Positions 23,600 to 35,350 of a stretch of 64,000 nucleotides of DNA are shown one piece after another (positions within the stretch are counted from its first letter, which is position 1; each line of letters begins with the position of its first letter). The notes under the pieces are model-generated. The model searched no databases. It had not been told where the DNA came from and saw nothing but the letters and a program-made list of their open reading frames with translations. The DNA is from Acanthornis magna (Eukaryota > Chordata > Aves > Passeriformes > Acanthizidae): positions 11,485,501-11,549,500 of the forward strand of contig JAWUZG010000029.1 of NCBI GenBank assembly GCA_036785705.1, given 5' to 3'. The translations under genes were made by a program, and so were the position numbers.

Positions 23600-26189
23600 A
23601 AAATTAATAGAAATGTTGACAGAGGGTTGCAGCTTTTGGAAGAAAAAAAATCAGGACTTACCCAGACTGAAAATGGTTTAGGACACTACTCTCATCCATC
23701 ACTTTATATGGCTCCATGATAACTCTCCTTAAAATTGCAAGTCATTCTCTATCAACATACACAAACAGCTCTTGAGCAGGATACAAATGAAAACAGGCAC
23801 AAAGCTGCTTATTTGTAAATAAATCAAAGAAGAGAAATTGGGAGAAGGAAATAACACAAAGCTCTCTCTGTCAGGATAGGAGAGATTTATGTGAGAGATT
23901 TTCTGATGCTTCAGGCCACTGGTGCCATTTTCCAGGGTATGAATGGGTGGATCTTTTGCATATGTTTTGCTGGGTTGACTTAAGTAAGTCTTGACAACTC
24001 TCTTTCCCTGGGGACTAGACTAAAAGTATTGTTTAGAAATCTAATATATGGTTTATTTACTCAATTTGTGCTGAGCACTACAGTTCCTTCAGGCCAGCTT
24101 CAGCAGTCCATTACTCCATTAATGCTCCATTACTGAAATTAGTGCTGTAATTGGAAGGAGGGAGAATGATGGGGAAGGGGACACTTTTTAAAGGAGCAGG
24201 TCCACTTAATCCCATCACAGAAGAAAGCATTAGAAAAACCTCAGCTCCTCCCTCCCAAGCCCTTCCCTTTGGAAAAAGGTATTGAAGAGAAACTTCTCTC
24301 TGGTGGCTGACATGCAATAGCTGTGCAGCGAAAAGACAGGTCTGATGAACTCACCACCAGGCCTCCCTTCAAATGAGAGGACACAATGGTAACATCATGA
24401 AGCCTCCAACCGAGCTTCCCTGTGACAGAAATCAGCAGGTGCTTAGGTTTCACCCTAAGCCTCTGGTCCCTCCCACAGATTTGGTCCGGCTAATGAGGCC
24501 ACTGGTACAGTCTCTCCTCCCATCGTCCCCCGCACTGTCAAACTGCACCCGGCTGTTTCACAAGCCTGAGGAGAGGAAAGGGGAGGGATGCAGTGCTAAG
24601 AAAGATAGCTTAACCGTGGAGATGGGGCACAGAGATGTGTTAGGTTCCCACCACAGGCCCTCCTTGAAGAAATGGAAGATGACTGTGTTTGAGGTGACAG
24701 AGAGTCCTTTCGCTGCTTTGATTTACTCATCCATTCCCCAAAATAATTTGCAGCACGAAGTAATTCAGGATCCATGTATGAATATTTACTAATTATTCAG
24801 CTTAACTACAAAAAGGAAATTTCATGGATGTTGTATCCAAGAATTTTATATCTCCATACAATCACAAAGCTTGCAATGATTTTCAGTATTAATTGCAAGC
24901 TAGTTACTGAGTAACAAATACCCTGTACAGTTATTCTGGATAACTGAAATGTATGTTGCAAATATACATATTTATTGGTTTATTTAAATAGAAGACCTGT
25001 CAGAAGTCTAGCAGGAAGGTAATACAATAGGCGTAGAGAGGTCATATGTTACAGGAGATTAAAGAATTTACAATAAGAAAAAAACGCCAATGCTTTCAGA
25101 TGGGATGCTGCTGATTCCATCTTCCAGCCTGTGACAGGATTTCTTTCACCAAGGCTGGAACTGGAAAGTCCCAAAGGAAACGAATGAATTAAAAGATTTT
25201 TTCACTGTAGGGGTGAGACCTGTGAGGACATGCACTAGTCCTGAATTTGTTCATGAAGAGCAGACTGACACAGCAAAAGACTTTGCTGGAGTGGTCAAAA
25301 TAGTAAAACAGCTATTATAGCATGGTAGGACCAATGGTAAAGTTCACATCATATCCTTCTCACATTTGGCTTTGTTATTCCTATTGCACAGACTCAACAA
25401 GATTTACTCTGGAATAGATATTTATTGCTGGGATAAGCCACTGCTCTGAAAACCTACCTAAAAAGAAATTGACCTGTTTACAAAAAAATCAATGTTTAAA
25501 AAAATACCAGCAAACTATGCATCTTACATGCATATGAAAAAGAAAGTCAGGTCTCTTCCTTTCAGACCTCTGTGTCTTGAGGAAAGCATTGCACCCCTTG
25601 AGAAAGTAAGGAAAGACACTATTCCTTTAGACTGTCTTACTGATCAAGGTGGCTTGTCTCTAAACCTCTCTGAGGCCAAACCGCATGGGCAGGCTAAGAG
25701 TTTGTCGTCCCTTCCTTGTCCAAAATCAGAGCCACAGCTGAAAATTAAGGGTGTGAAGGAGACCTGTATCATCAAGGGTCAGCAGATAAACTGGGGATGT
25801 CTGGAAGGCTCTTTGCAGGACACATGTGCCCTCCATGGTTCTGGGACAACTGGTTGTTGTCTCTCTGGGCATCTGGCATCATTTCAGAGACCTCTGTGTC
25901 TGGTGGATGCCAGCAAGTAGTCTGGCACCAAGTCCTTGGTTGAGAAATGCATCAACATTTAACAGAATGTTAAATATACTTGTGTTGGTGAATGCCATTG
26001 AAAGAGGACTTTTTTAGAAAGTTGCAGATGGGTATTTCAGGGTGGAGATGGGCAGGATACAGTGGAAATAGCATTTCAAAAATAATAAAACATTGATTCT
26101 CCATCTTTCTAACTTTCGAGCTACCCTGGATTTCTCAACGAGGACAGGATTTCTCTTCAAGAGGAGAGAGAAAACTGGGAGGGACAGGT
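23600..26189. other. Unique DNA, nothing recognised
   Basis: No repeat family or RNA gene. The frames at 24373-24792 (139 codons, plus) and 25492-25920 (142 codons, plus) are among the longer ones, but neither shows a domain I recognise. The first is overlapped by minus-strand open frames. Confidence 0.5.
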
Positions 26190-27000
26190 GAATGCCCCCT
26201 CAAGAATTAAATCCCAATTAACACGCCATCAGTGACGAAGGATACATTTTACATGGTCGATTAAAAGACTCCTCCCTATTGATCTTTGCAGCTAATCATT
26301 GTCCTACCCCTGCTTAGGGAGTGCAGACACAAACCAGCAATCTAAATTTATTGAGACTCCTGACAATCAATAGGTCAGATGCACGGAGAGCATAACACAG
26401 AAAGCATCTCCATTGACTCATCATGGGCCAGAAAGACCCAGGTCTCCAGCAGGTCCCTAAAGGCATTCCCCTCTCTGCCTGGATGGTCCATGCAAGGCCA
26501 GGGCTGCTCTGTGTATGATCCTTGTCAAAGCCCAGAAAAACAGCCTGTGACAAAACAACAGCCACAGTGATCCCTTTGCCTTCAAGTGAGCATCACGGCA
26601 TGAGAGCTGGATACCTGGAGGCAGCAGACAGCCTGCCACATGAGCCCTGTAGTTTTGATTTAAACAAAACAAAAGTGAGTAGCTGTAATTTCACAGATGG
26701 GAGCAATTCATTAGCTGGGAAAAGATGTGGTCGCTCTAATCTGGAGTGACTGGGGAGCTTTTGATGCAAATAGCCATTTGCAGCTGCCTCTCACCAGGTC
26801 AGTGTTAGGCAATAGACCGTGAGATGGAGGAAATCAAACTGTATATTAATTGAGAGCCTGCAACAGAGCAACAGCATTGCCAGGCAATATTTCTGGGCCC
26901 TGCCATGTGCCCAAGTGATCTGCCACTTCAGGATTTTGTAGTACATGATAAATCACCCTGATGACTGGCGTTCATATGACTGCAGTTGAAGGGCCAGAAC
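26190..27000. promoter_or_regulatory. Candidate conserved non-coding elements, octamer plus E-box core
   Basis: Two motif-rich parts. The first (26200-26320) has ATTAAATCCCAATTAACACG, TGGTCGATTAAAAG and GCTAATCATTGTCC. The second (about 26680-27000) holds a perfect octamer ATGCAAAT at 26764-26771, followed 9 bp later by an E-box CAGCTG (26781-26786), then ATATTAATTGAG near 26842-26853. Neither part is repetitive. A perfect octamer close to a CAGCTG E-box is compatible with a neural or myogenic enhancer, though this is inference. Small frames across 26314-26749 overlap on both strands and are not supported as genes. Confidence 0.4.
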
Positions 27001-27076
27001 TAAAATCCCTGCAAGTCATGGAGGTGAGCATCCTGACTGTCCAGGACTGAGAAAGCAGATGGGAGAAAACAAGGTT

Positions 27077-27095
27077 AAAAAAAAAAAAAAAAAAA
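27077..27095 (+). repeat. A19 homopolymer
   Basis: Nineteen adenines. I looked upstream for a processed pseudogene or SINE body and saw none. Confidence 0.88.
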
Positions 27096-27099
27096 GCCT

Positions 27100-30000
27100 T
27101 GTCACATTTTAATCAGTTACATTTGAGCTTGAGCGCCTTACACAAGGCTGATGGTACAAACCAGCATTTCCTTGTTCTCCAGTTACACTACAGCAAAGCA
27201 TGTCCTCTGCGGCACTGGCCAGTATGGGTAGCCAAAGGGAGAGGAGTATTTTTGGTCTGAAAAGACCATTATTGGTTGGTAAATGTCAGAGAAAGGGAGG
27301 AAATGTGGGGAAGCAGCTGTAAAGGGGAGTTACCTACAGCAAAGCCTGGTATCAAGGATGGTGGTACTGAGAGTGGAAGGAAGCACATACCAATTTCTCT
27401 GCATGGTGGTGTGGATGGCTTTGGCCTTTGGGTTAAGGCTTCAAAAGAGAAGGCTCTGCCTGGGATCCACAGGAGTTTGGGATTTCAACACATGGACATC
27501 ACAAGGAGCATTTCCATCTTTGGTACAAAGCAAGGATGGCCCCAGTAGCCTTCTAGGAAAAGAAGACTCTCATCTTCTTCAGTTAAGTAAACTGAGCTAG
27601 GTCAAAACTCAGGTCACAACAGGACTGGTTGCATAAGAAAACCGTTGAAGTCTCTTGCTGACTGAAGCAAGCTTTGCTGAGAGTATCCAGTAAAGAGGCA
27701 CAAATAATCCAGCAATACACTAGTGTGTTCAAGGTGAGAGAGGAGAGAGGAGGGATGAAAGTGGCAGGTGGTGACCTAGGCTCTGTGGTGCACTCTGCTT
27801 TTCTGCAATAATAAACACACCTGGTACCAGGGTTTCCACAAGAATTAGAGATAGTCCCAGCACAGACCCTTTAGAAGGTACACATGCAAACTGGTCCATA
27901 AAACCATCTTGATATTCCTCCTTCAAGTAGACATGCTCTTTGTGGAATAAATGAAGGAAACATGGATATTTATTTCCTCAGTAATCTCAAGAGCAAGTGA
28001 TAAGGAATGTGGGAGACACGGCAGTCTGGTATGAAAATGTGTAGTGGAAGATTTAAAGAGAGAGAAAGAAAAACTCCAACCAAGTTACATACTTTTTCCT
28101 TTCTCACCCAACAGGCAAAGACATCACCACTATTGTTACATAATGTCTTCCTAACACCCCTTTTGGAGAAGTGGCATCCTGCAACAAACATCTTTTGGAA
28201 CAAGCATACAGGCAGAAAAGGGGTAAAAAATGGAGAATGGGCAGAGTCATTTTAATTTAGATTACTGAATGACGCAAGAAAGATGCCTGGGGGAGAAGTC
28301 CTTAGAGAAAATGTAAATCTTTATATTACATGACATTAATTACACTTTTAATGTGAGCTAACCCTATTACAGTATTGTGTATGGATGCAGAAGATGGTAC
28401 TTCTGTGGTGTCCCTCCCAATAAAGAGCTGTCCTTCCAGGGGCCCAGCCATGGGGTTTACTGTGCTCTGTGTCACAGCCCATAAAGGCTGCTAAAATGCA
28501 CGTCCTTGCAAGTAGGTTTCTTTACAACTTTACCAGATTAGAGGAATGGGGAGGAGCAGGATTTTCATTAACTTATTCTTTAATGTGAGGTCCTTTAACA
28601 TGAGCTCCAAATGAGATGTGAAATCCTTATCCCACACATCCCAGCTAGACCTCTATTGCGGGACTGGAAAAGCACTACCAACACCAGTGATGCAGGGTGT
28701 CATGACTACCCAGATCACTTGTACTGACTTATCCTCCAACATAACACCTTGGAGCACAAATCTGAGCATAGCTGTGGGGCATAACCCTCAGCCTTCATTC
28801 AGAAAATTGACAGAAGTTAGTTCTTCACTGTACTGGACTGCTGGGAGACAAGTAATTACTTCCATGGGCTCAGGTTGCAATGGACAACAGCAGAGATTCA
28901 GGGCTGGAGCAATATTGCTGGGGTTTTGTTGGAAGCAATAAATGTCAGAGAAACAGAAAGAAAAAAAAGCAATGGAAGACTAGAGGGTGAGAAAAATATG
29001 ATAAGTCATGCTCAGGTAATACAACAAGGAAAAATTTAGCCCAACCACTATCACGTAAGGGCTTCACACCATGAACAAGAATCTCATAGGAATTGATCCC
29101 TCTTTTCCTCAAAACAGTAAGGCTTGGCCAACACAAATTAAATTGCATCACATTTCCCCTCTCCAAACAAAATAACTTAACAAACACCCTAAGCAGTACT
29201 GTGCTTGAGTCAAAAGGTGTGACAGACATACCAAGCAAAGTGCTCAATAGCAAGATCTAAACAGACCAGAAGCAGCCAGAAAAGCTACATCAAAGCGAGT
29301 GTTTTAACAGAGACCTTAAGGTGCCCAAAACTTACTTTGACACTGAGTGATTGCAAATCTCTTCCTCACCAATAGCTGAAGGAGCCATTAATAGGCTGGA
29401 GATCAATTAACCCATGGTGGTTCTGGGTATCAGGAAGAGTGTGTGAACTGCTTCAGGAAAACAAGAACGAGCCGAAGATTTGGTCTGGTCCCCAACATGG
29501 ATGAGGTAGCTTGAAAATCTAATTGAGCCTCTTTTCAAAGAGAACAGGGGTTTGTGCAGGCAAAACACCACAGCCTGCAGCAGGCATGACAAAGAGGCTT
29601 TGTCCAAACAACGACGGAATGGATGAAAGAATGAAAATCAGCCACTTAGTACTAGAAAGACATCGTATCTTGTAAATTCAGCTGGTCTGTGCTGGGGACT
29701 ATCTGTGCACTGCAGGGGTAACCCTTGCTGGGAGTTTCTGCGACCCCTACTCCACCAACTGAACTTCACCTGGGACTTCTCCAATCCCAGGCTTTCTGCA
29801 CCTAGCTAGCTGTCTCATTCTGGTGGAATTTAATGAATGCTGGCAGAAAATATTGGGCCAGTGTCTGCCAATCTGTTGAGAATGACAACCAGTATTGGGG
29901 ACATATACTATCTGTAGGCTTAGCTAGCTTTGAGAACAAGTCTGCCCATAGGCTCATACTGCAGTTATACGGCAAGAACACCGCATTAGTAGTGGATTTT

Positions 30001-30390
30001 TCCTCATATAGTATAGACATGCTGTGCTGGTTGCTCAGCACTGCAGCAAACTCATGATCTGGCGAACTCCTCCAAAAATAACTTCCTGCTTGCTAGAGAT
30101 GCTTTGTGCACTTGCATGCCCAGCTGCTGAGTAGTAATCAGTGCAAGAATATGTATGTGAGGAATTCAACCTGTGTACGGCAGTCAGCTTCAAATGTGGA
30201 CTTTGGTTGAATGCTTTGCAGGAATGTAACGGTTTTCAAGGCAAAAATAAGACCTGGTCACTGAGAGATATGTACAAAATTCCCCAGTTTTACAGGTAGA
30301 AGCAAAAATATAATACCAGGAGGAGAACTGGAACTCAGAAACAATGGTCAAGTGTAATTTTTCTTACAATTCAGTGCATTCAATTACATT
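27100..30390. other. Unique DNA, nothing recognised
   Basis: No gene or repeat family recognised. Open frames are at most 107 codons (28618-28941, plus). The segment 29833-30057 is open on both strands but has no domain. A short AT-rich homeodomain-like patch lies at 28320-28375 (ATTACATGACATTAATTAC). Confidence 0.5.
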
Positions 30391-30393
30391 AAA

Positions 30394-30406
30394 GGGGGGG
30401 GGGGGG
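30394..30406 (+). repeat. G13 homopolymer
   Basis: Thirteen consecutive guanines, bounded by ATTAAA and AGAAAAAA. Runs this long are rare in vertebrate DNA, can support intermolecular G-quadruplexes, and are hard to sequence, so the exact length may be an assembly artefact. Confidence 0.88.
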
Positions 30407-32117
30407 AGAAAAAATAAGCCATATCTGATTAATTCACTTTGGAAACTTCTTTTTCTTTTTCAAAACCAAAAGCATTAGACTATAGGAAATGCAAGAGGCC
30501 TAGGAATAAGGAATGTACAAATTAGACATGCTGCTCTGAACCAGTAATTTTCTATAACAACACTCTCTCAGAGGTGGTCATAGAGAGGAAATGAGAAAAA
30601 ATGAGTAAATAAAGATGTAGGGTAGTTTTATGTCCTGTCAATACTGTCATGAGGGAGAGAGATGGCCGGTAAAGAGCAAAAAAATATTTAAAAACTTGAT
30701 GTTGGTCTATTTCTTGCGTGAAGCACCCCCTAACCCATAATGCCACCTAACAATATGTGCAAATCTCTGTGACTGTTTCACCTGTGTTTAAGAACTTCTG
30801 CAATCCTTTCAGTGACCAAACTGCCATGGCAAGAAAAAAATACTTTCCACATGGGAAAGATAATGATAAAGAAAGGACTCAATTAGGTTACAAGATTCTT
30901 TGAAGGTTATACCCTATTCCTACCCTTGATATCACCATTTCACTATCAGGAGGATAGCTAGATAGCTTTTCTTTATTAATCCATGTACTTTTCTTCTGAT
31001 CAAGTTTGCAGAAACAATGGTACTTAAGCTACAGGGCCCCAGTTCTATGTGGCCCTCAAAGGACAGTGATTTTCCACACCATCTCCTGGGCATCTGTGGA
31101 AATTCAACCAATTTGCCTCAATATTTTTAGCTGTCATATTCAACTTAAAAGAGAGCATCAGTTGAGCAAACACCACCTGTTTTGTTACAAATGCATGCCT
31201 CATAGTCAGGTTGCTGGGTACCTCATTCAGTGTGTGCCCAGACAGGGCTTTCCCAGGGCTGACCTGCATATCTCCTCTCTATAGTGAGGTCTGGTCATCT
31301 TCTCCAAAGGAGATACCTGATAATGTCTCCCCTCTCTGGGATTGCCTGCTTTCACCAAACTTGCATGAACAACCTACCTCTGAGATCTATTTTTTTCTAG
31401 CTGAGTAGCCACCCAGCCTGCCAAATCCTGCAGTTACTGTGAAGGTGAGAAGGAGCAGACAGAGCACAATCCCTCCATCCCCACTTCCTAGAGAAATGGT
31501 GGAGAAAAACTACAAATGCATGAGCAAGACAAGCATGAAATGATCAAATAAAACATGACAAAAATATGTTTTAGGAAGGGGAAGAACAGCTTACGGAATG
31601 TTCAGGCTCCTGAACTAGAGAGAAGCTAAGATAGTACCTCTGAATTTTATCCTCATGGCTCTCCCATTTGCTTGCTTACCGCTGTTGCTTCCCCATCCAA
31701 GTCCAGCCCACCCAGAAGACGATCCTTCATGAAACCTGCCTCAGTGGGCTTTTAGCTGCTCTCGATGCTCCCATGCAGGGGAGCCACAATCACCACAATT
31801 CAAGGGAGGTTGTAAATCCCCAGTGCCACTGTCTAGCGGGTTACCAAGGTTTGGGTTTTTTTGCTTCACAGCACTTGAAGGGAGCCCTGGGAGCAGAAGG
31901 ATGAGAGGGAAAGAAGGAAAGGGGGAGAGAGTCTGCAGTGGGAGGAGGGGAAGAATGGAGTCACGCTCACAGCTTTTCACAGCTGAAAACAGACCCCACT
32001 GCTGGTAATGTGAGAGGGCTGGAGCAGGCGCCAAATGGATAAGGCTGTAGACAGTGGGACCAGAGTGCTGATACTTGCCAGTACCTGCAGATAGGAGACA
32101 AATAATTGGCACATGTT
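30407..32117. other. Unique DNA, nothing recognised
   Basis: No repeat family or gene. Frames up to 123 codons (31741-32112, minus) overlap open frames on the other strand and show no domain. Confidence 0.5.
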
Positions 32118-32326
32118 AAGAAAAGAAAAAAAAGAAAAAAAAGAAAAAAAGGGAAAAAGAAAAAAAAGGAAAGGAAAGGAAAGGAAAGGAAAGGAAAGGA
32201 AAGGAAAGGAAAGAAAAGAAAAGAAAAGAAAAGAAAAGAAAAGAAAAGAAAAGAAAAGAAAAGAAAAGAAAAGAAAAGAAAAGAAAAGAAAAGAAAAGAA
32301 AAGAAGGCAGAAAAAAAAAGAAAAGA
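32118..32326 (+). repeat. Compound homopurine microsatellite, about 200 bp
   Basis: Purine-only on the plus strand with an ordered change of unit: A-rich octamers (A7G-like) to about 32164, then GGAAA-type pentamers to about 32212, then AAAAG pentamers to about 32305, and finally an A9 run near 32311-32319. Long polypurine mirror-symmetric tracts of this type can form intramolecular triplex (H-DNA). The Lys/Glu/Arg-rich frames on the plus strand and Phe/Ser/Leu-rich frames on the minus strand are translations of the repeat, not genes. Confidence 0.95.
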
Positions 32327-32630
32327 CAGGCAGAGAAAGACAGAGTTGTTAGACATCCGTATTTTCTAAATGTGTCTGGCAGGAGCCCCAGCAAGGAATT
32401 TAATCAGCAAGAGTTGTTTAAACTGGGCTTTGAAAACAAGCCCTGTGCTGCTAGTAATGAACTTCATATCATCTGCAACTCCTGTTTGCTGACGACATTC
32501 AATTTGTTAATTCTGCAGCTGGTGATAGGGGTCAGATATGAAAGTGACGATTGTTTTTTGACGTTCCAACCCCTGCTCACATCTTTCTAATTAATCCTTT
32601 TAGGAGCCACCAGCAGATCAAGAGAAGTGT
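32327..32630. other. Unique spacer between the two homopurine arrays
   Basis: About 300 bp of non-repetitive mixed-composition sequence. The frame 32372-32590 is short and has no domain. Confidence 0.5.
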
Positions 32631-32725
32631 GGGGAGGGAGGGAGGGAGGGAGGGAGGGAGGGAGGGAGGGAGGGAGGGAGGGAGGGAGGGAGGGAGGGAG
32701 GGAGGGAGGGGAGGAGGAGAAAGAG
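32631..32725 (+). repeat. (GGGA)n microsatellite, about 20 units, G-quadruplex-capable
   Basis: Near-perfect GGGA tetramers from about 32631 to 32710, then an imperfect GAGGAGGAGAAAGAGAGAGG tail. Consecutive G3 tracts one base apart satisfy the usual rule for intramolecular G-quadruplexes many times over. Frames across it encode Gly/Arg/Glu or Pro/Ser/Leu repeats and are artefacts of the array. The copy number is almost certainly polymorphic. Confidence 0.95.
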
Positions 32726-32899
32726 AGAGGATTTTTTGTGCCTGGCCTGAGGCTCCTTGCCTCCCTCTGTGGTGGAAAGGAGACACAAGGGCATACCTGC
32801 TACTTGCTCTTATGGTCATGGGCTTTTCTGGAAGTCTTAGAAAACTTTAATGTTGGAAAAATAGGTGGCAAAAAATAAAAATATAAAAGAAGGCTCACA

Positions 32900-33695
32900 A
32901 AGACACAAAATTGATAAGGTTGGAAAGGACCACAGTGGATCATCTGGTCCAACCTCCCTGTTGAAGCAGGGTCATCCCAGGCCACATTGCACAGGATTGT
33001 GTCCAGATAGTTGTTAAATATTTCCAGTGAAGGAGACTCCACATCCTCTCTGGGCAACCTGTGGCAGTGCGTGATCACTCCACAGTAAAGAAGTTTGTCC
33101 TCATGGTCAGGCAGAACTCCCTGTGCATCCATTTCTGTCCATTGCCTCTTGTCCCAGTGCTTGGTACCACTGAGAAAAATCTGGAAACATCCTCTTGACA
33201 CTCTTCCTTCAGAAATTGATAGATATTGATGAGGGCCCCTCTCACTCATCTCTTCTCAAGTCTGAACAAGCCCTATTCCCTCATCTTTTCCTCATAAGAA
33301 AGATGCTCCAGCCCTCCAATCATCTGTGTTGCCCTCCCCTGCTCCAGGATCTCCATGTCTCTCTTGTACCGAGGAGCCCAGAACTGGACACAGCACTCCA
33401 GATGTGGCCTTGCCAGGGCTGAGTAGAGGTGCAGGATCACCTCCCTCGACCTGCTGGCAATGCTCTTCCTTCTCTTCTGCACCCCAGGATACCACTGTGC
33501 TTCTTGGCCACAAGGGCCCTGCTGGCTCAGGGACTTCTTGTTGTCCACCAGGTCCTTCTCCACAGGGCTGCTATCCAGAAGATTAGACCTCAGCCTGTGC
33601 TGGTGCATGGGGTTACTTTTCCCCAGATGCTGCTGTTGAATTTCAGACTGTCCTTCTCTGCCTATCTCTCCAACCTGTCAAGGTCCTTCCCCCTA
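32900..33695 (-). mobile_element. CR1 LINE, 3' 0.8 kb, minus strand, broken ORF2
   Basis: Minus-strand translation gives the C-terminal part of CR1 ORF2, a non-LTR reverse transcriptase. Residues like SREVILHLYSALARPHLE (about 33396-33449) and GLEHLSYEEKMRE (about 33276-33314) lie in one frame. After a stop at 33270-33272 the match continues in another frame with HRLPREDVESPSLEIFNNYL near 33010-33070. The catalytic YxDD region and everything 5' are missing. The 3' end lies near 32900-32930 (complement of the usual GGTTGGAAAGGACC segment), without a clear octamer terminus. The element is dead: truncated, with stops and frameshifts. The GC-rich open frames on the plus strand at 33326-33701 are antisense shadows. 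Confidence 0.95.
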
Positions 33696-35332
33696 AAATA
33701 GCTCACTTTAAAATCCAGCAAGCACTTCATATTAACTATCTCCACCAGGAATGAGACAGGTGATGGAATTAGCAGTGAGGTAGGAAACCATTCTCCCACT
33801 ATATTATCTTGCTGATATGGGGCCGGTGAGATCTCCCAGGGGCTGGTTTAAAGAGCTGAATATGTATAAGACACACAAAAATCCTGGAACTCTGTGCTGG
33901 CAGGTAAGAGTGTCATCAAACAGGGAACAAATCATGGCCTCAGGAGGGGCCCAAGCACACACAGACACGTGGGTACTGCAAGGGAATCAGGACCCACCAA
34001 CCAGCACACAGGCTCGCAATGCACAAATGGCTTTGATGGAAACAGCAAAAGGTCAGGAGATGTTGCTGGTCTGTGCAGTGAGAGAACAGGAGCACTTTAC
34101 AGATGTCAAAGTCTCCCTTCAAGGTGTCTTTAACTTGGAAGCCTGAACTTCTTAACTAGAAAGTTTAAGGTGTTGAACCCACTGCAGTACCCACATGTGC
34201 CTTGGAGAGGGCCAGCTGGCACATCAACCTAGCCATGGTGCAGTGAAGCCTGTGTTCATCTGCAGAGGTTGGATGAGAAGGCCTTGCAAGGCAGAAGAGC
34301 CAGCAACCAAGAAAGGAGAAATTTTATAAAAGGTGAAAAAAGTTAGAGTGGAAAACTGTCTGGGTGACAAAATTTTAAGAGAGGAAGACCTGAGATTATA
34401 CAAAGAGATTGCTGGCACTGGGGAAAATGAGAGGAAAAAAAACTTGCTCTGATTAGCACTAGGCTGAAAAAGAATTTTTTAATGTAAGAGTTTGGTCTTT
34501 CTTTCCCTGTCTGCCTCAGCACTGAGGTTTGGCCTCACATGAAATAGATATTCACCAGCCTCCCTAGAGCAGAAGAGTCCTGGCAGAGGTTGCACCTGTT
34601 CTGGGTCAGAGCTGAAGAAACAGTTCTGAGCGCCTGCCCTCACACAGTGATTCCCCGAGAGTAGAACACTGGGATGCTGGAACAGCTGGGTAAATACGTC
34701 TACCCATTTGCTCTGTTCCAACAGGACCCAACCCTGAATCTTTGGCTTGAATGCAGTGGTCATAGTTCCTCTCAAGAAAATGGGGATCTACCAGCTCATT
34801 CTGGCTGTGTATCCATTGGACCCTGCTTTGTCTGTGGCCAAAAAATGGAGCCACTTGCTTATATGCTGTCAGTGCTCACCTTTTCCTATAGAAGTTTTTA
34901 CTTGACTAGGAACCAACAGCTACTGCTCTGGTTCTTATAATGGTTCGTTCATCCAATACAAACTTGCAGTATGTGGTATTGTGAGTAATCAACCACCCCC
35001 ATAAATGTTTACCTTTTTTTAGCAAACTTTATTAGTATGTATTAATTTGCACACAGGAAGGAGGTCTGTTGCTCTTTCACTCCAGACTCTGAAGATCAGT
35101 AAAACATAGTTCTGCTCTTGGTCTTACAAGACTAGCTACAATTAAATTGGCCTAGATTTAAAACAGTAGGCTCATGAGCAGGGTTTGTCCTTTTGGTGTC
35201 TCTTCAATTTGTTCTGAAACTTTATTCAGAAAATATAGGAGAATACAGGGTGGAGAAAGAACTGAATGCTGGTTTAAATTGATGCAAAGGTACTGCTAAA
35301 TGTGGAGGTATCTTCCTACTGGAGAATCACTG

Positions 35333-35350
35333 CTTGCCATTAGTGGCAAG
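35333..35350. repeat. Perfect short hairpin, 7-bp arms, 4-base loop
   Basis: CTTGCCA-TTAG-TGGCAAG is a perfect stem-loop. Adding flanking CACTG / GTG bases would extend the stem with a bulge. It is too short alone for a microRNA precursor. Confidence 0.8.

Noticed and set aside
27040..27095. A19 run as the tail of a processed pseudogene or SINE
   Set aside because: No upstream body, polyadenylation context or target-site duplication could be recognised. The same applies to the A-runs at 189, 18914 and 63682.
32106..32394. Lysine/glutamate-rich and phenylalanine/serine-rich open frames
   Set aside because: They are translations of the homopurine microsatellite in different frames.
32551..32878. 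Gly-Arg-Glu-Gly and Pro-Ser-Leu-Pro repeat proteins
   Set aside because: Translations of the (GGGA)n array; repeat units in all frames stay open.
33326..33701. Plus-strand open frames over the CR1 at 32900-33695
   Set aside because: They are antisense to CR1 ORF2, whose real protein motifs read on the minus strand.
35333..35350. MicroRNA precursor
   Set aside because: The perfect stem is only 7 bp; even with bulged extension it is much shorter than a typical precursor, and no known mature sequence is recognisable.
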